Below, piece by piece: positions 1-9,282 of a stretch of 64,000 bases of DNA. Under the pieces are notes generated by a model that searched no databases, was not told the DNA's origin, and saw nothing but the letters and a program-made list of their open reading frames with translations. Both the position numbers and the translations under genes were made by a program. This stretch comes from Devosia sp. RR2S18 (lineage in GTDB: Bacteria > Pseudomonadota > Alphaproteobacteria > Rhizobiales > Devosiaceae): the NCBI RefSeq assembly GCF_030177755.1, contig NZ_CP126539.1, positions 644,001 through 708,000 on the forward strand, read 5' to 3'. Positions within the stretch are counted from its first letter, which is position 1. Every line of letters begins with the position of its first letter.

Positions 1-2845
1 ATGCATTCAACCGATCGCATGCGCCGATGATATCTGCCGCATTCACTTCATGTACTCGCCAGCGCTCGAGGATGGCTTCCGCGCGCTCGAGACGAGCGGA
101 AGCGCCAGGGGTTGAGGTATCCGATGCGAAGATAGCATGAACGGCTTCACCTACCCGCTGCATGTCAGGGGCGCCAGTAACTGGGACGCGCGAGCCGAGT
201 TCAACTCGCTCAACAACTTGATAAATTCTGTCCGACGAGTCCGTGCTTGGTCGCCGATGCAGCGCGGGACGCGTGACTGTCGTGCGCTCTGGACGTACAA
301 AGCTCGGACGTTTTGCCCGGCTAACCAGCTCACTGGGGGGTGGAGCATCGACCACTGCTGGGAACTGATGCGTTCCGGCTTGGATGTGTTCTCCTCCTGG
401 CACAGGTAGCTGCAGGTGCGGTCCTGCTCCGGTGTCAAGCACGCTCAACCACTCAAGCTTTCCGCCATCCGGCGGGGCGAAGCACAGGTAGTCGCGAGCT
501 CTGGTAACTCCGACGTATAGTAAGCGCGTGTCCTCTTCTTGCGCTCTTTGTAGTGACGCCTTGCCAAGCTCCGAGTTCAGGGAGGTTACGTCGAGATGAA
601 CGTTCTTGCTCTGACTGCCGTACGGCCAAGGCCAGAAGCGAATCCATCGCCCTGCCAGTGGATTCTTCCAGTCGATCTCACTCTCGGCTTCCGCCACGGG
701 CTCGAACAGGCGAGGCTTCGGCGCCTGGTGTAGGCCAGTAAGGATCACAAACGGCCACTCCAAACCTTTTGCGCCGTGGTAGGTCATGAGCTTCACAGCA
801 TCACCTTGACGGCTTTTGGGCCGCTGTGGATTTTCCGAGGCAAGCCAGAGAATGAACGCTGAAGGCGTGGCAGGCACGCCAGAGGCTGCACAACCAGCTT
901 CGTAGGCGCGTGCGTATCCTCGTAGAGCTTCAAGATCGTCCAAGCGGGCGACGCAATCCCCCCAGCCCTCAATCTGTCTGAACACGGCAGGCAAGGCGAT
1001 GATGGCGTCCAGCAAATCAGCTGGTGTTAACGTCAGCAGTCTTTCTCGCAGTGCCGCCAGTTCTCCCGCGATCGGAACGGCCGCCGAGAGTGCTGCGTCA
1101 GCATCTTGGGCGCCTGCTGCTTGCAACCAGAGGTCAGATTGGGGATCTGCTGAGAAGTACCGGGCTAGCTCAGCCAGAGCGGCGCGGTCGCTCGGGTCGG
1201 CGGCCCATCGATATGCGGCCATGACGAGCTCCACTTGCGGAGTCCGCAAAAGCCCATCCAGCTCAACAGCGACTTTGAGACCGGCCTGACTCAGAGCCTT
1301 GGAAAGGCTGGCGAGATGAGCTTTTGTGCGGCAGAGGATCGCAACATCTCCTGCGGTTAGGGGCCGCATCGCTCCACTTTTGTCTGTCACCACAGTTCCA
1401 GCCTCGATGGCGGACTTCACGCCACTGGCGAGGGCTGCATGTTGTTCTTGGATATTCTTCCCTGCTAGCCACCACACCGAGAGCGGCGCCTTGTCAAAGC
1501 CGCCATCTCCTCGCGCCGCGCCTGCAAACGAATGCTCCTCGGGTGGCAGCCCCATAGCTGAGAAGGCGGGTTCAAATGCGGAGTTGGCGAACTCGATGAT
1601 CCCTTTGCGGCTGCGGTACGATGTTGCCAGCACATCACGAGCTGCGCTCGAGGAAGCCGCAACCCCTTCGAAAGCGGCCTGAGTCAGGGTGCAATCCGCA
1701 TTCCGAAACCCGTAGATTGCCTGCTTCGGATCACCCACCCAGGTGCTGGAGTCGACCAAATCCGCTAACGCAGTGAAGATCGAAATCTGCAGCGGACTAG
1801 AATCCTGAAATTCGTCAACGAAAACACAGCCGACCTTCTCCCGCAGCTGCTCTCGCATTTCGTTGTCCTGCAGAACCTCCAAGGCCAGCATTTCCTGATC
1901 CGTGAAATCCAGCAAACCCCGCTCGGATTTGTAGGTCTGAAAAGCGTCCAGTGCGTCGGCCGCGCACTCGAACAGCAAATCGATAAAGTCGCTGCACTGC
2001 TGGTGAAGGCGTGGGTGCTCAGGGTGACGACAAGCCGCCTGGGTCACATCACTCAAGGCGTCCAAAAACTCTGCTCCGTCCTTCTTTGCGCAACCTAGCT
2101 TGGAAAGCCGTGCCCAGTCGGACCAGCTGATTTGTCGGCCGGCTCGGAGCGCAGCGGCGGCTTGCCTGAGTGTTTCAAGTGTAGCAGCTCCAGTCTTAGA
2201 AACTTCCACGGGCGCACTGCTTAGAGCCTTGTGAACTGAAACGCTCAGGTCCCGATCATAAGCTTCAGCGGTCTGACCCGTAGGGTTTGTAAGCAAAGCC
2301 AGAAACGACTCCCGCGAAAGCTTGGCGGATCGCCCTAGATCAGCCGCGGAAATGCCGTTCGCACGAGCAAGTTCGATGATGCGGCGGACTGTCGAGCGCC
2401 AGTCGCTCCGATCCGCGGCCGACGGCAGCTTAGGGTCGGTATAGCCCAGTGCATCCGCCAGGGCGTTGAGCGATGGTGCGTGCTTCTCTATTGCTGCGTT
2501 CGCTGCGATCGCGAAAGTGCGCGTGACGCTCTCTTCCGGAATAATTTCGGCGCGTGGCGACCGCCCCAGATCGATAGCGAACTCGGAGACGATCTGCCCG
2601 CAGACCGAATTCACTGTACCGAAGCGTGCTCCTAGCAGACGAGCTGCCGCACCTGCGTTACCGCTCTTGAACAAGGCTGTTCGGGAACGCTCTATCAGCT
2701 CGTCGGCGGCCTTTACGGTGAACGTCGTTGCGATGATCTGTTCAGGATCGCGTCTGGCTACCTCCTGTACGATTGAGCCGACAATCCTGGTCGTCTTACC
2801 GGCGCCCGCCGATGCGACCACGGTCTGTATTTTGGTGTCGATCAT
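1..2845 (-). CDS. AddA/UvrD-like SF1A DNA helicase (partial, runs off the left edge)
   Basis: The reading frame is open from the ATG at 2845 to the window edge, giving about 948 codons; the C-terminus is missing. Superfamily 1A helicase motifs are in order: Walker A SAGAGKTT near residue 14, the Walker B type DEFQD near 344, GDPKQAIYGFR near 370, YHGAKGLEW near 688 and YVGVTRARDYL near 774. This is the UvrD/PcrA/AddA pattern, so the protein should translocate on single-stranded DNA using ATP. It begins 2 nt after the stop of the AddB-like gene, which points to a translationally coupled AddAB-type helicase-nuclease pair. Whether it carries its own C-terminal nuclease domain, as AddA does, cannot be seen here. 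The setting in an accessory island suggests a defence or DNA-processing role rather than housekeeping recombination (inference). Confidence 0.9.
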   Translation of the reverse strand, partial: MIDTKIQTVVASAGAGKTTRIVGSIVQEVARRDPEQIIATTFTVKAADELIERSRTALFKSGNAGAAARLLGARFGTVNSVCGQIVSEFAIDLGRSPRAEIIPEESVTRTFAIAANAAIEKHAPSLNALADALGYTDPKLPSAADRSDWRSTVRRIIELARANGISAADLGRSAKLSRESFLALLTNPTGQTAEAYDRDLSVSVHKALSSAPVEVSKTGAATLETLRQAAAALRAGRQISWSDWARLSKLGCAKKDGAEFLDALSDVTQAACRHPEHPRLHQQCSDFIDLLFECAADALDAFQTYKSERGLLDFTDQEMLALEVLQDNEMREQLREKVGCVFVDEFQDSSPLQISIFTALADLVDSSTWVGDPKQAIYGFRNADCTLTQAAFEGVAASSSAARDVLATSYRSRKGIIEFANSAFEPAFSAMGLPPEEHSFAGAARGDGGFDKAPLSVWWLAGKNIQEQHAALASGVKSAIEAGTVVTDKSGAMRPLTAGDVAILCRTKAHLASLSKALSQAGLKVAVELDGLLRTPQVELVMAAYRWAADPSDRAALAELARYFSADPQSDLWLQAAGAQDADAALSAAVPIAGELAALRERLLTLTPADLLDAIIALPAVFRQIEGWGDCVARLDDLEALRGYARAYEAGCAASGVPATPSAFILWLASENPQRPKSRQGDAVKLMTYHGAKGLEWPFVILTGLHQAPKPRLFEPVAEAESEIDWKNPLAGRWIRFWPWPYGSQSKNVHLDVTSLNSELGKASLQRAQEEDTRLLYVGVTRARDYLCFAPPDGGKLEWLSVLDTGAGPHLQLPVPGGEHIQAGTHQFPAVVDAPPPSELVSRAKRPSFVRPERTTVTRPALHRRPSTDSSDRIYQVVERVELGSRVPVTGAPDMQRVGEAVHAIFASDTSTPGASARLERAEAILERWRVHEVNAADIIGACDRLNA

Positions 2846-2847
2846 GT

Positions 2848-5544
2848 TCAGGCCTCCTCAACGCCTATGCGACAGAGACGAGTAAGCTCACAGTACCGGC
2901 ATGGCTCGTCCGTGGGCACTACAGCGAGGTTCGGCGGGAGATGCTCAGCAGCATCTGCAGCACCCGCCGTCAGTGCGATCCCATTTCCAGCGAAGGAGAG
3001 CCATGTCTGCCAAGTAGATAGCAGATCGTCCCAGGTTTCCTCCAGGGTTCGGCGGCCCGTAACTTCCTCGTCAGCTACCAAGGCTCCTTCCAGGCCGATA
3101 AGGCGCCTTTGATTCAACAGGTAGTAAGCACCTGCAGCCCGCCCACCCTCAGCATCGGCCATGACACCATAGGCGGCCAGCTGGAGCGCGCGACCTTCTG
3201 AGAGCTCGGTACGACGACGACGCGCGCTCTTGCTCCACTTGAGATCGATGACGCCCAACCCGCGTGTGTGATGGCGAACCAGGAGATCGATACGACCGCG
3301 GATTGCCAGCTCCGCGCTCAAGCTTTTTGCGCAGTCGATCTCGGTCCCTACTACCTCGAAGTTCTTGTCAGCCAACCAGCGAGCCAGATGCAGGATCGCT
3401 TCTGGAACACGCGCACGAGCAGCAACAAGTTCAGCGGCAAGTTCTGGTTGCTGTAGCGGAGCGGCTACAACACTAAGCAGATCGTCAAAATGCCATGAGA
3501 TCTCGGCTTCCAGTGCGCTCGAAACGACAATCGGGCCCGGTTGAAATACGCGCCTAGCAACCTCATGAGCCAGATTGCCGATAAGCTGGTCTGGTCCGGG
3601 TAGCTCTGCGAAGCGCCCCCCCGAGAGTCTCAGCACATCTGAGAGAAGCCAGCGAAGTTGGCAGTCCACAAGGCGCTCAAGCGTTGTTGCACTTTCCACG
3701 CGCCCTTGAAGCTTCGAAAGAATGGTTGGGGGGAGCTCCCATTTGGCTCTGGCTTGGGGAATAGGGAGGATCGAAATCTCGGCGCGAGAAAGAGTCCTTC
3801 TGCCCACCGCATGGCTCGGCCCTCGAAGCAGCTCCTCTGCGTTCCATGTCACCAGACGTCCGGCAGCGCCAAGGAGAGGCTGCAGCTGATGGGCAAGCGG
3901 GTGGCTTGTAGTTTCTTGACCTGCACTAAGGGTAGATCGAACGAACATCAGCTGACGCCCTGCCATTTGCACGGCATTGGCGTAGCTGCTCGAGATACGA
4001 TTTGCCGCTTGGCTTGCAGGCTCCAGTTCGCATCCGGCAGCTTGCAACGCCTCAGTTTCTGATCGAGTCCACGGGTGCATGGGAACCCCATCGCCCGGTC
4101 CCTTGAAGTCCCACCAGACGATTCTTTCTGCACGGTCCCAAACTGCAGCTGGACTTGTCACAGCCCGGAGACCACCGGCCGTTGCAAACTGCTCTGGATT
4201 GGCCGCCCCATTGGCCATTACCTGCTCCAGGATCCGCTCTATGAGCAATGCAGGCAGGAAATCCTCGGCAAGTGCGTCGACAGCCTCAATGAAGGTGCTT
4301 GCTGTTCCCATGGCTGCCCGCAGGATCGGATCGCCCTCACTGGCGTCCGTTTCCGCCGCCCACTGAGCCACGCGCGCCGCTATCGAGCGCGCGGCTTCTA
4401 CGGGAATTCCCTCTTGGCGATCATAGAGGCCACCTTGCGTCCAGTCACGCCACCGGCTGACCCGCTTTTCCACCTCGGCTTCCGGAGCTGCCTTTTCTGA
4501 AAAGCGATCCAAAAGGTCGGCTCGTATCTTCTCCCAGGCAGCATTCCAGACCGGACCTCCCGCTCCCGGTTCCTGGATCAATGCGCGGGCAAGTCTGCGA
4601 GCAGCAGAACGCCCGATTGGTGGGCGGGGCAAGAGAAGCAGATCAAGCAAGGGCTTGGGATTGAACGGCCTCCAGACCGCTGCGAAGGCGAGTGGAAGAA
4701 TCTGAAGAGCTCCGCGGTACGGAGACGAGAGCGAATGACCGAGCTTCGGTAAACCCCTGGCAGCCAGAGCCTCATCGAGGAGTGCCGTATCACCGCTGGT
4801 ATCGATTACCACGGTCCCTGAGAGTTCTTCTTCAGGTCCAGCAGCCAGCCAATCAGCAAGAGCCTCTGCCGCCATGAGCGAAGTGTCTGCTTCGATCAGG
4901 ATCGCCGTCCCATCACCGACTAGAACGTCCGCGCAGCCGCCCTCAAGAAAGTGCTGCACCCGATCAAGGTCGGTACCATGGTGATCCGAGCTTGGCAGCT
5001 TTCTGCCTTCGATCTTGGTGCCGCAGGCTTCAAGAGCATCCAGGAGCCGCCCCCAGACTGGAGGCAAAGATTGCCGCTCTTCGACTGTGGTGATGGATGT
5101 AATTGAGAGCTGCGGCTTTCCCTTCAGCGCTTCAAGGGCATCGAAAAGCCGATCACCACTGCCCTTGGCCACGGCCTCGCCGGAACGTTCGACCAGCGCG
5201 ATCTCATCAAGCCGCTTAAGCCCGGTTGAGATGGGTCGCCAGCCTCCGGTTACGAGTTGGTCCCGATAGTTCAGGAGGCTTTTTGCCGTTGCAAAAGGGT
5301 CTCGAGAGAACGATGCGGCGAAGAAGCAATTAGGCTTCACTGATAGTGCTGCGCGCAGCTTGGTCGCATATTCCGCTATCCGCACGGCAACAGCTGCAGC
5401 AGGTGCAGTCAGACCCAATTCGAGTTCCAGCGTTGCGAGCAGCCCACTGGGGCCCACCACGTCAGCGCAGATAGCGCCGGCACCCGAACCGGGGAAGTCG
5501 GGGTAAACCGCACCATCGCAGTGCAGACCGAAAACCAATTCCAT
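2848..5544 (-). CDS. AddB-like protein with C-terminal PD-(D/E)XK nuclease and probable Fe-S cluster
   Basis: About 898 aa from the ATG at 5544. A GTG at 5619, overlapping the upstream gene, would add 25 residues. The C-terminal part has a RecB/AddB-type nuclease core: GRIDLLVR, then VIDLKWSKS near residue 765, then LQLAAYG. A closing cysteine set, CRYCELTRLC near 884, pairs with a single upstream Cys in VDCQLRWLL near 625; this is the four-cysteine arrangement that holds the AddB iron-sulfur cluster. The middle resembles an inactivated helicase, since I see no Walker A motif. It lies between the tandem AAA+ gene and the AddA-like helicase on one leftward operon. Partner and substrate (broken or invading duplex DNA) are inferred from the family. 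Confidence 0.85.
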   Translation of the reverse strand: MELVFGLHCDGAVYPDFPGSGAGAICADVVGPSGLLATLELELGLTAPAAAVAVRIAEYATKLRAALSVKPNCFFAASFSRDPFATAKSLLNYRDQLVTGGWRPISTGLKRLDEIALVERSGEAVAKGSGDRLFDALEALKGKPQLSITSITTVEERQSLPPVWGRLLDALEACGTKIEGRKLPSSDHHGTDLDRVQHFLEGGCADVLVGDGTAILIEADTSLMAAEALADWLAAGPEEELSGTVVIDTSGDTALLDEALAARGLPKLGHSLSSPYRGALQILPLAFAAVWRPFNPKPLLDLLLLPRPPIGRSAARRLARALIQEPGAGGPVWNAAWEKIRADLLDRFSEKAAPEAEVEKRVSRWRDWTQGGLYDRQEGIPVEAARSIAARVAQWAAETDASEGDPILRAAMGTASTFIEAVDALAEDFLPALLIERILEQVMANGAANPEQFATAGGLRAVTSPAAVWDRAERIVWWDFKGPGDGVPMHPWTRSETEALQAAGCELEPASQAANRISSSYANAVQMAGRQLMFVRSTLSAGQETTSHPLAHQLQPLLGAAGRLVTWNAEELLRGPSHAVGRRTLSRAEISILPIPQARAKWELPPTILSKLQGRVESATTLERLVDCQLRWLLSDVLRLSGGRFAELPGPDQLIGNLAHEVARRVFQPGPIVVSSALEAEISWHFDDLLSVVAAPLQQPELAAELVAARARVPEAILHLARWLADKNFEVVGTEIDCAKSLSAELAIRGRIDLLVRHHTRGLGVIDLKWSKSARRRRTELSEGRALQLAAYGVMADAEGGRAAGAYYLLNQRRLIGLEGALVADEEVTGRRTLEETWDDLLSTWQTWLSFAGNGIALTAGAADAAEHLPPNLAVVPTDEPCRYCELTRLCRIGVEEA

Positions 5545-5602
5545 AGCTGTTCCCGAAGCAATTTCAGTGAATGAGCTCCCGAAGCCCTTAAGACTTCGTT
5601 TA

Positions 5603-7696
5603 CTATAGCGAGGCACCAAACCCGACGGGGCGGCTTAAGCTGGTCTGTTTCAGCGAGATTTCATGAGCCAGCATCGACACCAGCTCCAGCGGCTCCAGGG
5701 AGCCAAATACTTCAGCCTTGCGTCGGACGAGTGCAAAGTCTCCGGGGGTTAGTGGATGGAGCTGGGCAAGGCTTTGCGGCGCAACACACCCGAAGTGTGC
5801 CTCGAACGCGCGCGCGGCCTGCTCTTTGCTCATCGGTCCGAACGTCACCTTGAAGAGAAAGCGGCGCATCGTTGCGGGGTCCAAATGGTCAACGTAGTTC
5901 GTCGTTGCGGCAAATGGGCTCGGATGACGCTCCATCCACGTCAGCATCTCGTTTACTTGGCTGACCTCCCAGGAACGCTGAGAGTTTCGGCGGTCCGCGA
6001 GCAGCGAATCCACCTCATCCATAATAAGGAACAACCTGCGATCCGCTGCTTCTTCGAAGGCCTCGGCGATGCGCTTCTCGGACTCCCCTACATACATGCC
6101 AAGAAGATCCGAACCCCTTTTCTCCAGGACATCCAGGCCCAAAGAGAGGGCCAGGTGACGGGCGTAAGCGCTTTTGCCCGTCCCCGGAGCCCCGGAGAAC
6201 AGAAAGGTAAACGGACCAGGTCCTACAGCTTGAACTCTGCGGGTCAGCAGGGACAAGTTTGTGTCTGCTGAGGATTGCTCAGTGTCGAATGGCACCTTTC
6301 CTGGAGCAAGCTCCGGCGCTTGCCGGCGCCCCATGGCCTTCAGAAGCGACTTTGACGAGGCTATTGCGAAGTCTGCTCCGCCACTGGCTAGGCGCGAAGC
6401 TTTCAGACCTGCCTCAATCAGCGCAGGCGGTGCCTGCAGAGAGGCAAGCCGAACTGTCTCCTCATCCGTTAGCCGCAACGACTGGGCATCGGCAAGGCGC
6501 TCAACGATGCGCTGTCTTGAAGATTGGTCCGGCTCCTCGAATGCGACCGCATGTAGCATGCGCCTCAAGATCGATTGGCCCAGCCTCTCCGGAAAATTGC
6601 TGATCCAGATCGTTGGAACCGGGCAACTTTCCACGATGCGGTTCATGAACACTTTGGAACCGGACCGGTTTGAGAATTCCTGGTCATCAATACCGTTGAA
6701 AATGTCGTCGGCTTCGTCGATCACCAGGATGACGCGGCCGATACGGTCCGCGAGCGATGACAGAAGCGAAAGGTGCGCAACTCGATCAGCTCGGCTGGGT
6801 TCAGCTTCGCGATTGCCTGTTTCCCCGACGAAAACCACGTGTGCTTTGAGCTCTCGCCCTAACAAGCGAGCGAATTCCGTTTTTCCTGTCCCTGGAGCCC
6901 CGTAAAAGAGAACGCCCGCTCCCCGGGCCTTCTCTTTGAGCGCACCCCCAATAATATCAAGAACCTGCTGGCGGCCCTGACCAAGGTGCTGAAAATCGCA
7001 GAGTTCCAATGACGTCTCGGCAGGCTTGCCCAAGAGCGCTGCAGTCAATGCTGCTTCCTTGGTGGATCGCTGTGCGAGAACCCTTAGAAGCGTTCGAGAA
7101 GCTGCGAAGTCGCCCCCGCCTCGATTTTCGATTAGGCCGAGTTGGCTTAGTGGCGCATGGGCGCTGAAGATATTGGTTTCAGCACGACGCAGACCACAGA
7201 CCCGCAGTAGGGTTCGGCTGCTTACCTCATCGCTACTTGGATCTTCACCTGAGTACGCTTCGCGCAATTGCTGGAAAGCATCTATATGGGTCAGGCGTAC
7301 CAGCGCACCCACTATCATTGCCTCCCGCCGAGGCAGTTGTAGGGTTTGCGAAACCCAGTCGAGGCGTTTCTGAAAGGAAGATTTCGCAGGAACGCTGCGG
7401 TACGCAGAGGCGATCTGCGAGCGGGGAACTCGGATCACCGTTTCACAAAAATGCTCGCGTTTTGCGCTGTCAGACAATTCGTCGAGCGCTTCAATGGCCA
7501 AGTTGAGCGGCTTGCGGTGGCTTTGGTACCAATCGACGAAATCTGCAGGTAGGCTTACACGAGTGCGGCCCTTCTCCGGGCTGAGAACCGCAAGCGCATA
7601 GGCACGAAGTTGGTACTTCTCGAAGGAACCGAAAGGGACATCTAGAACGTCAGGGATCTCTTGGTGATCGAAGCGGAATACCTGGGATGGCTGCAT
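5603..7696 (-). CDS. Tandem AAA+ ATPase (two complete AAA modules)
   Basis: This 697-aa protein has an N-terminal region of about 240 residues that I do not recognise, followed by two Cdc48/FtsH-type AAA modules. The first has Walker A GAPGTGKTEF near residue 265 and Walker B VILVIDEADDI near 321. The second has GAPGTGKSAYA near 499 and LFLIMDEVDSLL near 553. Both modules look catalytically complete, including downstream arginine-rich segments (ILRRMLH, TMRRFLFK) where arginine fingers would be expected. It sits directly upstream of the AddB-like gene (58 nt to the preferred ATG, or a 17-nt overlap if that gene starts at its GTG), so the two are probably cotranscribed. A role as an unfoldase or remodeller acting with the AddAB-like pair is inference. 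I do not know a named family for the full architecture. Confidence 0.85.
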   Translation of the reverse strand: MQPSQVFRFDHQEIPDVLDVPFGSFEKYQLRAYALAVLSPEKGRTRVSLPADFVDWYQSHRKPLNLAIEALDELSDSAKREHFCETVIRVPRSQIASAYRSVPAKSSFQKRLDWVSQTLQLPRREAMIVGALVRLTHIDAFQQLREAYSGEDPSSDEVSSRTLLRVCGLRRAETNIFSAHAPLSQLGLIENRGGGDFAASRTLLRVLAQRSTKEAALTAALLGKPAETSLELCDFQHLGQGRQQVLDIIGGALKEKARGAGVLFYGAPGTGKTEFARLLGRELKAHVVFVGETGNREAEPSRADRVAHLSLLSSLADRIGRVILVIDEADDIFNGIDDQEFSNRSGSKVFMNRIVESCPVPTIWISNFPERLGQSILRRMLHAVAFEEPDQSSRQRIVERLADAQSLRLTDEETVRLASLQAPPALIEAGLKASRLASGGADFAIASSKSLLKAMGRRQAPELAPGKVPFDTEQSSADTNLSLLTRRVQAVGPGPFTFLFSGAPGTGKSAYARHLALSLGLDVLEKRGSDLLGMYVGESEKRIAEAFEEAADRRLFLIMDEVDSLLADRRNSQRSWEVSQVNEMLTWMERHPSPFAATTNYVDHLDPATMRRFLFKVTFGPMSKEQAARAFEAHFGCVAPQSLAQLHPLTPGDFALVRRKAEVFGSLEPLELVSMLAHEISLKQTSLSRPVGFGASL

Positions 7697-7752
7697 ATTG
7701 ATCCTGTGGGGCTAAGTGGTGCTCTGATTAGGGCCGGGCTAGTCCAGGTCGT

Positions 7753-8031
7753 TCACAGCATGAGGCGCTTCAGCCGCTTGGCGCAGGTGACCAAGGTGCC
7801 TTCGTCGCCCACCACCACGTAAGTATTGAAGCTGCTCTCAATTCTGGCGAATGCCTTGACGCCCAGGCCATCCTTCGCCCGAGCACGAGCCTTTTTGTCC
7901 ATGAAGACAAGTTCCGCGCCGCCACGGCGTCGATAGCTGCCGTAGGTGATCAGCGCGTCCAAGGCCTCAGCCTTGAGGCCTCTCTGCCTGATACGTGCCT
8001 GCGCATGAACGCTGATCTGAATGTCTTCCAC
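7753..8031 (-). CDS. Small DUF4258-like protein
   Basis: A 92-aa protein starting at a GTG (8031) on the leftward arm, 56 nt before the tandem AAA+ gene. It begins with a pattern of the type seen in DUF4258 proteins: VHAQARIRQRG, followed by a predicted helix and YGSYRRRGG, then a basic stretch KKARARAKDG. The C-terminus is a beta-rich segment (NTYVVVGDEGTLVTCAKRL). DUF4258 proteins are structurally related to small RelE/BrnT-like ribonucleases and are sometimes found in toxin-antitoxin or defence contexts, but no activity can be assigned here. It could be the first gene of the leftward operon. The family call rests on the motif pattern alone. Confidence 0.6.
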   Translation of the reverse strand: MEDIQISVHAQARIRQRGLKAEALDALITYGSYRRRGGAELVFMDKKARARAKDGLGVKAFARIESSFNTYVVVGDEGTLVTCAKRLKRLML

Positions 8032-8120
8032 TACTCGGCCTCCCTCGACTGCGTGTTGGGAGAAACTTAACCCGGTCCGACGACAAAATCGGTCGCCCCT
8101 GCTCGGGCTTGGAAGTTTGG
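8032..8120. promoter_or_regulatory. Divergent promoter region between the two arms of the island
   Basis: These 89 bases separate the outward-pointing leftward operon and the WYL regulator gene, so promoters for both arms should lie here. I did not find convincing -35/-10 boxes or a clear palindrome. The WYL protein encoded next to it is the obvious candidate regulator of both directions (inference from position). Confidence 0.35.
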
Positions 8121-9128
8121 ATGTCGTATAAAAAAGCTGCAGAGTTACTTCACCTTGCCGTGGAGCTTTCGTCCTCGCACTTGGGCCTCACTCTTGCAGA
8201 GATCGACTCGCGATCTACGGCTCAAGGTGCTTCTGCCCGAAGGAACACGCAAAGGCTGCTCGACGCAGTTAGGGAAGTGTTTGGCGACAAGCTGATCGAG
8301 ACGCTGGACTACGAGGGCCGCAAGCGCGTCAGACTTGAAAGGGGTAAGCTGCGAGAGCTCGTACACCTCGAAGCGGGGGAGCTGGCTTCTTTAGATCACG
8401 CTATCTCAGCTCTTCGGGCCCAGAATGACCATGCTGACGCGTCTCGCCTCGAGGAGTTGCGCACCAAGGTGCGACTGATGGCTCCTGAACGGAGCAGGCG
8501 GAAGATCGAGACTGACTATGAAGCGCTCCTGGGAGCCAGTAGCCTAATGGTCCGGCCGGGCCCGCGTCCGAGCGTCGAGGCGAAGGTCATGGAGCCGATT
8601 ACTGAAGCGATTCTGGCTCTCAAGAAACTTGCTTTCAAGTACGGCAGCGGACCCAAAGGTGATGTGGAGCGGCTGGTTAGCCCCTACGGTGTCCTAACGG
8701 GTCACCGCGTGTACCTGGTTGCTCAGCTTAACGGCCACGAGTGGGGCGATCCCCCTGTCTGGCGAGTGGACAGGATGAGAGATCTGAGGGTGACCGACGA
8801 GGCATCGAACGTTCCCGGCGACTTTGATCTTGAGGCGTTCTCACGAAGATCGTTTGGCGCCTTCCACAGCGCTGAAGAGTACGGCGAAGTTATCTGGCGC
8901 TTCACCCCAAAGGCAGCGGACCGAGCCAGAAGCTTTCACTTCCACCCAGATCAGGAGCTGAAGGACGAGGAGGATGGATCTCTCATCGTTCGGTTCTCCG
9001 CCTCAGGCCACCTGGAAATGGCTTGGTTCTTGTACGCATGGGGGGACCAAGTAGAGGTCGTGGCCCCCCTCGCGCTCAGGAACATGGTTCAAGGATATCA
9101 GCGGAACGACTTCCCAGGAATGCCGTGA
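8121..9128 (+). CDS. WYL-domain transcriptional regulator
   Basis: A 335-aa protein from the ATG at 8121, preceded by a GGAAG ribosome-binding site; a TTG 12 nt upstream is also possible. The N-terminus is a winged-helix-like segment (residues about 1-80, with SYKKAAELLHLAVEL and GASARRNTQRLLDAV). From about residue 160 there is a WYL domain with FKYGSG, then PYGVLTGHRVYLVAQLNG near 187 and WRVDRMRDLRVTDE near 213, followed by the WCX-like C-terminus (FSASGHLEMAWFLYAWG). WYL proteins are ligand-responsive regulators that are strongly enriched beside defence systems and are thought to sense nucleic acids or nucleotides. Its place at the divergence point of the two arms suggests it controls the island, probably as a repressor (inference). 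Confidence 0.9.
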   Translation: MSYKKAAELLHLAVELSSSHLGLTLAEIDSRSTAQGASARRNTQRLLDAVREVFGDKLIETLDYEGRKRVRLERGKLRELVHLEAGELASLDHAISALRAQNDHADASRLEELRTKVRLMAPERSRRKIETDYEALLGASSLMVRPGPRPSVEAKVMEPITEAILALKKLAFKYGSGPKGDVERLVSPYGVLTGHRVYLVAQLNGHEWGDPPVWRVDRMRDLRVTDEASNVPGDFDLEAFSRRSFGAFHSAEEYGEVIWRFTPKAADRARSFHFHPDQELKDEEDGSLIVRFSASGHLEMAWFLYAWGDQVEVVAPLALRNMVQGYQRNDFPGMP

Positions 9129-9282
9129 AGCAGTTTGTTGGTTTCCATCCGAGACCTGACCGCTTCTCACATACGGTTTGCGCAACAACGTAGGACTTCC
9201 GGGTGCTAGATGGTGTACCCCGTGGGGTATCTTCGACAATACGACGCCTGAAGGCTAGCTCCGCATAGGAAGGAATCTCTTT

